A DNA stretch of 64,000 nt from Syngnathus acus. Lineage: Eukaryota; Chordata; Actinopteri; Syngnathiformes; Syngnathidae. A model generated the notes under the pieces. It was not told the DNA's origin. It saw nothing but the letters and a program-made list of their open reading frames with translations, and ran no database searches. Position 1 is the first letter of the stretch. Each line of letters starts with the position of its first letter. The position numbers and the translations under genes are program-made. Where the stretch lies: assembly GCF_901709675.1 (NCBI RefSeq), contig NC_051089.1, positions 2,421,476-2,485,475 on the forward strand, in the 5' to 3' direction. Shown piece by piece: positions 37,369 through 48,930 of the stretch.

Positions 37369-37925
37369 CCGTATTTTCCGGACTATAAATCACAGTTTTT
37401 TTTCATAGTTTGGCCAGGGGTGCAATTTATACTCAGGAGCGACTTGTGTGAAATTATTAACACATTGGATCATTCACACTAAACCGCTAGACGGCGCTCT
37501 AGGCCTGTGGAATAATTGGAACTGCAACTGATGATGAGTCTGACGTAAGCGACATAGACGAGGAAGCGCCATATCTTCTATTTCCGGGGTTAGCTGAGTT
37601 GTTTATAAGCGACACAGAGGATGAAGATTTCGTTGGATTTAATGATTTGGAGTGACACAGATAGTTTGATAAACTTGTTAGCATGTTATTTATGCTATAG
37701 TTGTTTGTGTAACGTTAGCATACCGTACCGTTCAGCCTGTTGTTGCCTATTCTATTTTCATTTTAAATTGCCTTTCAATATGACATGTCTGTTCTTGGTG
37801 TTGTATTTTATCAACTACATTTCCCCCAAAGAATGCGACTTATACTCAGTGCGACTTATATATGTCTTTTTCTTCTTTATTATGCATTTTATGGCTGGTG
37901 CGACTTATACTCTGGAAAATACAGT
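37369..37925 (+). mobile_element. Longer relative of the GGACTATAAGTCGC MITE, retaining a coding tail (copy 2)
   Basis: The ends CCGTATTTTCCGGACTATAA and TATACTCTGGAAAATACAG resemble copy 1 at 28681, as do the inner words TTTTCATAGTTTGG, TTATACTCAGGAGCGACTT and TTTTATGGCTGGTGCGACTTATAC. Between them an extra 370 bases include a plus-strand open frame (about 37504-37655). It reads ...TDDESDVSDIDEEAP, then AELFISDTEDEDFVGF, and stops after NDLE. The acidic composition resembles the C-terminal tail of a pogo/Tigger-type transposase. The rest of the transposase is absent. Confidence 0.7.
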
Positions 37926-39693
37926 AGTTTTGCCTTCCTTTCCCTCAATGGGATTGTGGAAGGAAGAAGCAGCCCGCCTGAAACGACAGGGCCCTTTAAC
38001 GGTGATGATTTGAAACCCGTGTGATGGGCAAATGGGAAGGCATTGGCCTGTAGCACCAAAATGACGGCTGGCCTCTCAGCACCAAAGTGCTCCCATTACC
38101 CCGGCTGATGGAGAATGGCTTTCACGTGGGCGTGACAAGATGACGCCCAAAGCAAGATCAGATGTGATATGGCCATTTAATAAGAACGACGCACAGGAAG
38201 ATAAACGGAGTCAATAAGACAAAGTGAGTAAACTGGCAAAGCGAAGGTGTTTCATCACTGTCACATTAATGCATTCCACTAAGACACAATCTGTCCCATC
38301 TGACTTTGAATGAGAGGCAAAGCACAGCCAGGGTACATTTAGGAAAAGATTTAAAGTGGGGGTCCCCCAATGCCGGAGATTGGAGGTTCGATCCCTGGCC
38401 ATTGTGACCATTTCGAAGTATCCTTCAAATCAACTCGGGGTCTTTCGTGCAATGTTGTAATTCAGGAGTGGAAGGCTGCCTAGCAAGCAAAGCTTCCACG
38501 GCCTTTGTTTCTTTGTCACGGGCTAATGAAACCCCCTCAGAGAAGTCGAGTCCTCCGAAGGCCCGCCGTAGCTACAGATCTTTTATGCTCGCTTGCAAAA
38601 ATATGAATAAATCCGAGTCTCGGATACGACTGCTCAAGCTACTCTCAGATCTTTCCCGAAACGACTGAAGTAGGAGAGTTGTCTCGTCGCCGGACTAAAT
38701 AATGGAACCATTGACCATTGTTTTTACGCAGCACTCGATCAGAAATTGCGGTGATGGCTGCGACCTGTTTGTTTGAGTTTTGTACCATGTTTTGGTTTCT
38801 CGACTTTAATCAAGCTTGTGACTCAGAACTATGGCTAGTTCTGTCCAACTGTATTAAGAGCCATTTTGTGTACATCAGAAAACCACAAATGGAATCAATT
38901 AGTCGTTAATGAAGTCTCCAGTGATCTTGTAAATATTTCATTTGCGTCTCCTGTAGATGTTCAGGTGCGCATGGCTGTGTCAAAGTGAGAAAAGTGAAAG
39001 ATGAAAGAACCAGATGAGCTCAGGCAAATGGTCATGTCTTCATTTCCCGACATCAATATTAAATGACACAAATGATGTCTTTAATTATGGGGGTGGCGAG
39101 CACTCCGCAGGTTAGCTCTGAAGTGGCGAATGGCTCACTCAGTCTGAAACCTTTCGCTAAAGTGAGCGTCACAATTTAAGGACATTTCAAAAAAATTTAA
39201 GCAAAGGGAAATGTGCTCAATCGGATTTGTTTCACCTCAGCAAAGCCACTTAAGATAATAATCCATTTTAAGAGTTTATTTAGGAAGTCTTTGTTTTCAT
39301 GACCGAGGGTGCCGTGTCGCCGTGTTTGTTTGTGTTTTGTTAGCAATTTGTGACATGAAGAGGCCTTGGTCCACTGGGGAGGTTCCTCAAGCTTTTACCA
39401 GGATTTAATGATGTCTCCAGGTCTACCCTTGGGAAAAGTAGAAACCCCAGTGCTGGGAGGGACGTTGCCTTGTGAGAGAGACAGCACAGGAGAATCGCAA
39501 ACAATTATTTTGTTGCCTTTCGAAATAGTCCAGAGAGATTTGGAAAGGATGAGGCTGATATTTGTAGTGGTAAAGGAAAGATGTGAAGGTTGAATTAAAA
39601 AAAGCCTTTGAGGCCAACAGTATGAAATAAATAAAGGTAAGACTTCAAAAAGGTCATTTTCTAGTGTTAATAGTCAAGCAGAGTGAGACTTAA

Positions 39694-40022
39694 CCGAGGT
39701 GTTAAACTCGAGGCCCGGGGGCCAGATACGGCCCGCCACATCATTTTATGTGGCCCACGAAGACAAATTGACTTCATGTGTCAATACTAAATTAAAAATT
39801 TAGCTCACTTTTTAGAAATAGAGTTATTGCTAGCAGTTTTTATTTCCATTAAATTTTTAAAAATATTTTAACAGTCTCTACTACTCATTGATTTTAAAGC
39901 TAATTATTCATCAGTTTGTTGTGTAGCCTATACTGTACATAATTGACAGTCATAATGGTCCTCCGAAGGAAACTATGACTATGATGCGGCCCGTAACAAA
40001 AATGAGTTTGACACACTCATCC
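39694..40022. mobile_element. MITE, GTGTTAAACTCGAGGCC type, both ends present (copy 2)
   Basis: The left end GGTGTTAAACTCGAGGCCC and right end GAGTTTGACACACTC are imperfect inverted repeats. Subterminal GGGGGCCAGATACGGCCCGCC pairs with GCGGCCCGTAAC near the right end. The shape is that of a nonautonomous hAT-type element of about 330 bases. Confidence 0.7.
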
Positions 40023-42220
40023 CTTGAGGTCTGACAAGTCATAATTTCTCTTTTCGGAGTGTTACTTTTTCAAAGTCTCGAGTGCGCACCGGTGACGGCA
40101 CTGAGCACATCTTCAGATGTTTGCTGATAAAACTCGTGGAATATCAAAGCTAATTTTATTTGAAAGCCTCCCGTGCCTCGAAGGGCAACGAGCGAGATCT
40201 CCCTGACATACATGCGAGTCCCAACGCTCGCTCGCTTGCGCGGAAACGTTGTCCCACGGCGGTGCTAAAGTCTCCACTTGCATTTGTTTTGTGAAATTTC
40301 TCTTTCATTTTAGTTTTGCTAGAGGTGCAGCGTATGTGTGATTTTGAATATAAATCAGAACCCCCCCCCACCTTGCACTTGCCCCATTCGTCACTTTCCT
40401 GTGGCAACACACTCAAAGCGACTTCAAAGGTGCCACAAGATGAGTGCAAGTGAGGACGGACAGGACAAAGAGCATTTTGGGATCGGAGGAAATTCTCACG
40501 TGAGCCGTCTGCTCTACCTCTTCCAAAGTTGCTTTCCTTCTCGCTTTCTATTTCACCATCGCTCACCTTGAAAGCCATATTTGATGTTTTTAGTGGAGTG
40601 ATGTTTTCTTTACTGATGCAATGGACAAGCGTGACCATTTGCTGCCTTTACACTCTTGTCACCGTTTTTTTTCCCAATGTCGGAGACTGACTGCTTTGGC
40701 CTTCGTGTGCGGCGTTTCAGCCAGCGAGTAGAAAATGAAGAGCTCTCAAGTGGAAATGCCTCAGGGAAAACTAGCAAGAAGCTGATTTGACTTCCTGGAA
40801 TAACGACTCTTGACACTGGATGTGCTCACAATCCAGCCCTCAGCTCGACATTTATCATTTTAGTTTTATCTCTAGTGCCCAGCCACTACACACACACACT
40901 TCCATGATAGCTGAATTTGTCACCTTTAATTTACATACCAAGTAATTGTGTCTGATCAATCTGTGGACTCTACGAAAGGACGAAGTGTAAAAATAATTGA
41001 GCGACATCCAGAGTTGACAAGTCATCCTTAAAAGTGACAATATTTGCACATTATGGCTACATTGCCTTTGACATTTTGCTATTTTTGTAGCTGCAACTAT
41101 ATTAGCTCCACTGTAAACATTGGCCAGAGTTGACCGAGAGCAAGGATACAATTACCAGTCCACTCTGTTGGCACCAGCGCTATTCAAGAACCCCCAGAGG
41201 TCCGCAGATGAAAACCCATTAGCGGGTCCCTGTGGCTTCACTCCAAGCATCTGTCATCGTGAATTGCTGCCGTGTAGGTTTCTTCTTGTCGTTCATTAAC
41301 AACATGACAAGTGCACAGCCAGTGGAGACAAACTGGTCGGAAGCAGCTCTGTGACGTTATGCTAGCATAGATGTCGACGCTTGTGCGCATTGACAGGCAA
41401 ATAAATTCTAAATATGTCCAGAGTGGCCCATCGCTATGGTAACCGAGGCTCACATTGTTGTGGAACACAGTTTTGCCTTTCTGTTCAATTTCCTTTTACC
41501 AAAAAGAATCAAATCTCATGAGAGATATCAAATTAAAGCTGGACAAAGAATAAATGGAACTGAGATGTAGTTCAATACAAGGTCTAATATTGTCTGAATG
41601 GCTCTCGTGATATTGAAACAGGAAAATTACGGTCAACGCAACTGAGAGGATTTTTTTGTAATTCTCATTTCTATTGTTAAATATATTTGGTGTCTAAAAA
41701 TATGTTAAACTTGCTGGATGACACTTGCATAAGATTTTTTTCTGATCTGCTGGAGAGTAGGCGGCAAAGTCATTAGAAGCTCCGACATAGCAGTGGTTTA
41801 ATTTTAAGCCATTAGTTCCTACAGTAAAGTAGAAGCACACACACACAAATGCCTATAAAATTTGTCATCGAAGTTGCACTGGGATAATAAAAGATTGCAT
41901 TGCAGAACGTGTGAGCAGTCAAATGAAAGACTTAATTGTACAGTATAGCGATCCCATCGGGGGATTTATCATTTTCCAAATGGCCCAATAGTAAATAAAT
42001 TATGGAAATGATCAGTTTACTTCTTCATGACAGTGTAAACGGCAGAAAAAGCCTGACAACCGTTTTTGAAATGTGACTGAGTTTCCCTAAGAATGAACTC
42101 GAATGGCCCAAAGGGGGCCCGGAATCCAAGAATAACTTCAGAAAGATATTTTCAGATCAATTCAGCCTTTGTTTTCTTCCCGTGTGCCAGCTTTGCAAAT
42201 TTGTATTTAGTTTACACACA

Positions 42221-42243
42221 TACGCACACACACACACACACAC
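42221..42243. repeat. (CA)n microsatellite
   Basis: A short CA repeat; another CA tract is at about 42657-42675. Confidence 0.9.
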
Positions 42244-44648
42244 TGAATGAAGACCCTGTCATCCATTCTGAAAAGAAAAAAGTAAGCTTTGACTTCAATG
42301 GAATTTTTACACATATTTTAGCACTTTTGAGGCGCAAAAAAATTCTTTTTAAACTCTGCTTTTGCCTGTCACCTGATAAACACTACATCAATTGATGATG
42401 TGTTTGCTGCAAAGTTTGTGGAAAAATTAGAGCGTGCTAATGGGGTCAAGTTGTACTTTTATTAGTAGGAATCAAGCTTTTTATTTCATGAAAATGCCCG
42501 CTATTTTTTATTAATCATGTTTAACGTGAACCAGTAATAGACGAGGCTTGACGTGCCAATAAATGACCTAGCAACAGCGTTTTAAAATTTTAACACGCGT
42601 GTATTATTCCAGTCTGTTACAGAAAGGTTGCTGACACATTCAAATGAAGGAACAACCACCACACACACACACACATGCGCTGCGCACAAACCACGTGACG
42701 TGCTCGATTCCAGCGGCACAATCCATCAGATGGAGGTGGGGTGAGGAAGGTGACACTTTCTGAGGCCATGTTTTTGACTGACAGGCAAGCGAGAGGAGAA
42801 TCCAGTGACATTGTGCTTCTCTGCCGCTTGTTGTGTTTCTTAGCTCCATTAATTGTGTGTGTGAGTGGATGATACAAATTGGAGAAAAAATAACCGAGGT
42901 GAATATCTTCTAGGGCAGAAGCTTTCCAAGGTGACCTGTTTCTCACCATAGCTGTCAGGAAGTCAGGTGATTTATAGCTGCTTCGGGGATTTTTTTTTTT
43001 TTCTTGCAGTGCCTCCTTCAGCCTCTGGCTGCAACCATGATGGAGGATTTTTCTTTCTATTTCGTCCTCCCTGAATGTGCAGTCAGCAAACAATGAGACG
43101 CAAGAAATATAATTTTGTTAGCTCAGCTTCATCAGAATTTCAAGCATTTCTGGTTATGTGAAAAGAACAAGATAAATTGACTGCCAGAACGTTTTTCCCT
43201 CATGTCACAAGCAATTCTGTCAAAGCCTTCACCAAGGAATATCCAATATCCTTTCTCGCTTGGTTGCCTTCTTCACAGTCCTGGCATTTCTAGGTTTTGC
43301 ATTCTGAAGGAGTTGACTGCTGATGCAAAATTATCGATCCATCTTTGACTGTAGACTCAGAAAATTGTAATACTTTTGACAGATTATGTCGCCAAATGGT
43401 GAAAGCTGAGGAGGAACAAAAGTGTTTCGCAATAATCTCGTCCTACTTTCTGCCTTTATTATCCTAATTGCGCATCCAGCGCCAGTCCACTCGAACAGTC
43501 TCCTCACCTCTTCTGTACGTCATGTGGAAAGGTCAGCCATCAGGAGTCACGTACTCCATGTCGAGCGCCTCCCCGTGCCCCCGTTTATTATCTGCTCGTC
43601 TTGTTACGGTGCAGAAAGGCCAGCCAATCAATTGTCAGCATTACAGTCCAGCTGGCTGTCAGGGGAGGAAGTGGTGCCCTGTCAGCTGAAAAAATGAAAT
43701 ATTACCTAGATAAATCACTTGACCAATCAGCAAGAAAGAAAACTAAAATAAAATCTCGGACTGCAAGACTGCAAATGAGTTTTAACGAGTAACTGCTTGA
43801 CAAATGGGTAAAACTATTTTATTGTTTTGCAAATAAGCCTGAAAGACAAATGGGAGAGTTAAAATTGGCTCTTGGAATTTTTATGTTATCCTATTTGTCT
43901 TGGCAGGGGATTCTCCCAGGGAAGTGCGTAGTAAGTCTGAGGTAATAAACAACAAGATGGCCGCATGGAGGAAATAAAATGGCTGTAAACATGTAGGAGG
44001 AAGGGGAAATGTTAACAAACTTACTGAACACGCTGAGCTCAAATGAAAATCATAAAATGAGTGGAGATTTCTTTTATTATTGCAAAGTGACTAGTGAGTA
44101 TTGAGACTGCACCGATGCCATTTTTCTTTGTTGACATTAATGTCGTCGGGAGTTTGTATCTCAAAATCACAATCCATCGGTTCTCCTGTTTCAAGTTTAT
44201 TGCTCGATTGTTTTTTTTTTTTCTCTTTGGACGCCTCATGGCTCTTTATTTATGCCGTGTGACGGACAGGCAAGTACATTGGAGGATTAAGTAAGATGAG
44301 AACATGAAAGAAGCGAGGTCAAGAAGAATGCGAGCAAGATTTGAAAAAGGAGATGAATGAATGATGACATTTTGTACTTTGTGGAGAACTCCCACTCTAA
44401 GAACAGCAAAGCGCATTTTTGTATTGATTAGGAGACAGATGCACTCCGTAACTATATGCCGCAATCAATTGATCCGTTCAATCATTTAAAGCCATTGACT
44501 TGGTTTCATTATTTACTTAGGTCCTACTTGGCCACATGCCATGAACACTGTGAGACTCTTATTTCAGTCCTAAGTGCGTTTTTATGTTTGTAATAGTTTA
44601 GTTGTTGAGTCACCACCCTATTTGTGCGCAGCCCTATTAAACACCATA

Positions 44649-44719
44649 TTAACTCATTCAGTGCCATTGATGGTTATAGACGTCAAAGATATGAACTGGG
44701 TTGGCTGGGAATGAGTTAA
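44649..44719. mobile_element. Short TTAA-bounded MITE
   Basis: The ends TTAACTCATTC and GAATGAGTTAA are perfect 11-base inverted repeats enclosing 49 bases with ATAGACGTC. TTAA at both ends is the piggyBac-type target signature. The copy is internally deleted and noncoding. Confidence 0.65.
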
Positions 44720-45390
44720 AATAAAAAGAAGCCTCAAACCTGCAGTGAGCAACCAAAGCAGGGATCAATGCAAGTCTGAAATCTTGGCTGCTTAAAAGCC
44801 AATTTATCTTCGCCTTTAAATGCGCTTGCTCTTCTGTTAGTGTTAGCGCGCTGCGACTATAAATCAAGCGAACAGTGAGTGATAAAGTTTCAAGGTGACA
44901 AGCGTGTAGAGAAAAGAAAGGAAAAGAAGAGGAAAAAGGGCAAAATGCAGTAACATCTCCAATCGTTAAGCTACAATTTAGCTTAGCCGTTTGCAAACAG
45001 TTTGGCTGCCGATTCTGTGATGTCATAAAAGACGTCCGTGTGTGTGCCTTGCTTCCCCAAGGCCTTGAGGGGCCATAATAGTCTCATTAGAGCAGACCTT
45101 TTATTCCCTGGGGCGGCTTAGCTGCCGACAGTTAACCTGTCCCGGATCTTGACGAGGGCCCACATTAACCCGGTCCAAACGACTGCCTATAACGGACACA
45201 GTAAGATTCTGTACATTTGTAGAACGATGAACTCGTACGTGCATGAGACCAAATTTGCTGCAGAATAATGGCTGACATTGGAGTCATTGCATGTTACTGC
45301 ATTAAAAAAAAACACAATAGTTCAGTTTGATTAAGTTTTGTGTTTGTATACTTATAGATTTTATAATAGTCTTATTTTTCAGGATGGGCG

Positions 45391-45475
45391 TGTAACGATA
45401 CCAGTATCGGTGCCAGCCGATTTGAAGGTATCGGTATAAGTCAAGGCTGCCGATACCGGTCACCGATACTCAAGG
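45391..45475. repeat. Degraded repeat with GTATCGGT/GATACCGG words
   Basis: GATACCAGTATCGGTGCC, GGTATCGGTATAAG and CCGATACCGGTCACCGATAC occur in order. They share vocabulary with the copy at 10713-10862. Confidence 0.45.
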
Positions 45476-47388
45476 CTGACATTGCGTGTGACACATAAGC
45501 GAATCATCCTTCAGAAAGAAAGTTCACGTTTTTTTTTTGTCATTGTGTTAAATGGAATTTTATACATGAGTAAATATTTGTACTGGCACCGGCCTGAAAA
45601 AAAAACCCTGTATCAAAGTTCTATTATTTTTATTCCACTGTTTGTTTTCCGACAGCATCCTGTTGATTCAAATGAAATGCCAATTTTGAATGAAAACTTG
45701 GTTCTGGGCTCTCCACATCAGTTTTCAGAATAGCATATTTTTTAATTTTGCCACACTTTAAACACATTCACAAATCGGAGCTACATCCAGCTTTAAATGT
45801 AATACTCCCATTAGTCGTCGCGCCGGTAAAAGCCGGATAACAAGTCTCGCTTGAGTATAGAACTCCCTAAAATCCCTCTGCCATCCTCTCAGGTTTCCAA
45901 GACTACCTTGACTCACCCCCTCCATCTTCGCCCCACCACATCCCATTACCCTTTCTTTGGTCTTGCTCTCTCCCATCCTCCCTTACGTCTTGCTGTCTCC
46001 TGCTTATCCAAGCGTGCAGGACTTAAAACATCACTAGGGCGCTCGCTCTAATTGGCTCCGTCCCACAGAAGAAGACCTGCCTTTCCTTTGCAGAACATGA
46101 CACGAGAGGCACTTGTTCCTGTCGTTGTGTGTTTGAATGAGGTAATGGGCCGCATGAGCGCGTGGGGCTCTTCATTTGTTGCTTCTCCCAGGAACCCGTT
46201 TGGATCAAGACATGCTTCTTTTCTGCGGAGTGACGTGTGTGTGTTTGTGTGTGTGTGTGGTGTTTTACCAGTTTAGCTTGGGTTCTTCTTCTGTCTGCTC
46301 TTCTTTTGAAGCAGATGTCTTGGGAGTGGGTGTGGGATCTGTGACTTTCTGCTCGCTACATTATTTATTCCCTTTTACAAGAAACATTTTGGGTTGACAT
46401 TTTTCCTCAGCACATTCTCTCCTTTTTCCTTTGTCTTAATCCGTCAAAATGGTAAATTACGTGTTGTATACCCTTGGAAATGTAACATAATATCCCTCTA
46501 TTCGTCACAATTTGAGATTGAAAGGAGGCGCAGGGTACTTATAGTTAAGTCATTTTAAGTAGCTTTGCTCCCATCTAGTGGCAGTTTCTGGTTATTGCAG
46601 ACTTCAGACGGTTTGAAGTGGTCTTCCAAATTAAAAAAGAAACGAGTGGAAATTGGATTATGTGTGTTGCCATTTAACACGCCTGACACAGTTGAAAGAA
46701 ATACTGTTACATATATGTTTAAATCCTGATTTTAAACAAAATGTGTTTGACTGAAGCAAACAACAATAAATTTGACCTTACGGAGAAGCATGACCAGTAT
46801 CGTGAGGGCCAAAAATAGATAGATAAAAAAATAAAAAAAGTATAACAATCAAGATCAAATAATAATATAAAGAATTTTGCACCACTTCTTTGATGAATAT
46901 GATAAAAACAAAGCAGTTGAGCAGCAGTAAATTTGGTTTGTCACTGAGAACAATAAGTGTGAAATGCCACCATGGCGGAATGTCTCCAGGCAGACTTTAA
47001 TCATATTACAGAGGCACACGCTCAAGGGGGCACATGAATTCTGTGAGCTCATGCAAGTGTGTCCGTAGAAGATCCTATTTAATGTCTTAATTAACAGGAG
47101 ATTTATGCAAATGGCAGAGGCTGTTACTCATGCGATCCGGGGACAGGCGGGGGGATTTCAAGGCATTTCCTCGAAGGGGAAAAAAAGAAGATTAAATTAT
47201 CGTGGATTTGCTGAGCTAGCAGTTCATTTAATTACAGCAAGAAAAAGAAGCGCTCTGTGGCTGATGTCATAGAATAGAGACGTATAATTGTGTTTAATTA
47301 AAACAACAGAGGTGTTACTTTCTGTTGACACATTTTTATTCACAATATGTTGACAGGTTTGTTGCCCAGTCAGCAGCGTTACCGAAAG

Positions 47389-47631
47389 CTAATATTCTCC
47401 TGGAGGTTCCTCCGCTTTGTCCTCACTACCTGTAGGTACTTGGAATTGAACCCTGTGGAACACCATACAGTAAGGCATAGTGGGACTCAGAGCAACTGAA
47501 GCTAACACAAAAAAAAAACCCAATAAGGCGGACGCAAAAGATCCTAATGCTGTGGACGAGCCAGCAAAAAACTCGCCTACCTTATCAAATGCTGCAGTTG
47601 GGTCTAACAAAACAAGATGTTCCTGGTTCAA
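47389..47631 (-). pseudogene. Remnant of a non-LTR retrotransposon reverse transcriptase
   Basis: The minus strand encodes HLVLLDPTAAFDKV, matching the LINE reverse-transcriptase motif around the first catalytic Asp (LVLLDLSAAFDTV in L2/Rex-like elements). About 45 codons further on, in another frame, is YGVPQGSIPS, matching the conserved GVPQGS-L-GP motif. The spacing is shorter than normal and the frames differ, so the copy has an internal deletion and frameshift. No endonuclease domain or full ORF is nearby. Confidence 0.7.
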
Positions 47632-48689
47632 TGCTATGGAAAATACAAACAGACTAAGTCACCTAGCGACAGCCGTCCTGTTTACTTTTTATCCTGATGG
47701 TTGACTTCTTCAGAACATTCAAGTCCAACAATAACTCCGATGATCCAACACGGATCCCCGTTTAAACAGCGGTGCTCTTTTTTTTTTTTGCAGCCAAAGA
47801 AGCTTTATTGCACTGTCGTGTGTAGCGCAGAGTGGACAAGATGGATGTTGATCTACTTTGTACCTTAATAGGAATTGTCCTCTCCGCTTCCATCGTTTGA
47901 TGTCCTGTGTTTCTCCAGTTTGTTTATCTTGAGCGTCCACATGATACTCAGGGGTTCTCCACTTGTCACATTCTTGTCTGGAGGCATCAGTAGTAGCTCA
48001 AGTCTATTTTTACCACATTGTTCGGCACTATTTAAATGATCAGTGTCGGAAAGAATGCCCGGCGAACCGATCGGATCCTTAGACTGAATGTTGGTTATCG
48101 TGGATGAAATCATCAAGTGAGGCCTGAATATTTTATTATTATTTTTTCAAACTCTGCCAGCACATTTGATTGCTGTTTTTCCATGACGCTGACCTGGTTG
48201 GTTTAATCCCATTTTGGCTCTCTTTAGGTGTTGAGCACTTGGTTTTCCACAGCAGTTATAGTACTCCCCCGGTGTGGCTGGTCGTCATAGCAACGCGGCG
48301 TACCGCGCCACGTAAACAGTGGAGAATATTGGTGGGATTAGACCTTTAGGAATATCAGGGTACCCCACTGTTTAGGAAAAGCGAGGGATGAAGGAAAACG
48401 TGCTTTTTGTAATATTGTTGAGAGAGAACGGGCTAATTGGTTGCGGAGGTGGAGGGTGTAAAGCGCCAGATGTTTCGTTGCGATCGGAAAGTCTTGAGTG
48501 GAACGGCAGCCATGACGTCAGTTGTTTCCCTTCATGTGGCTTCTCTCTCTCTTGTACCTCACACGAGATTTAGGAACATGTGACATAAAATTCTCTGTTT
48601 TGCGTCACAGACTCAAAGTACCCGTTGCAGTTTTGATAGAACCTTTAAGTGTCTACTCGTGTAATTGAAGACATCTGAAAGTTCGGCTT

Positions 48690-48930
48690 CTGTCGTCTGG
48701 GCTCCTGGAAGACATCCTGGTGATCCTGAAAGGGGGATCCTTCCATCTGTGGTCCCTTCTCAAGGTTTCTCATTTTTCCCCGGGCAGGGGTTTTGAGTTT
48801 TTCCTTGCCCTTTTGGGAGCTTAAGATCAGGGGATGCTTTGAGAATAATTGTCAATTTTTGTCTATTTGAATGCCCTTTGAGACTGCTTGTGATTTAGGG
48901 CTATACAAATAAACTTGACTTGACTTGATA
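48690..48930 (+). repeat. 3' tail of a non-LTR retrotransposon or LINE-tailed SINE
   Basis: The segment contains CAAGGTTTCTCATTTTTCCCC, GAGTTTTTCCTTGCCC, TTAAGATCAGGGGATG, CCTTTGAGACTGCTTGTGATT and GGGCTATACAAATAAACTTGACTTGACTTGA. This is the familiar fish L2/Rex-type 3' end with a short tandem tail. It is 5'-truncated. Confidence 0.75.

Noticed and set aside
40156-40638. A 160-codon minus-strand open frame.
   Set aside because: Low-complexity charged composition without recognised motifs or gene structure; treated as chance.
42617-43093. A 158-codon minus-strand open frame overlapping a CA repeat.
   Set aside because: Part of it translates the CA microsatellite and the rest shows no domain similarity I recognise.
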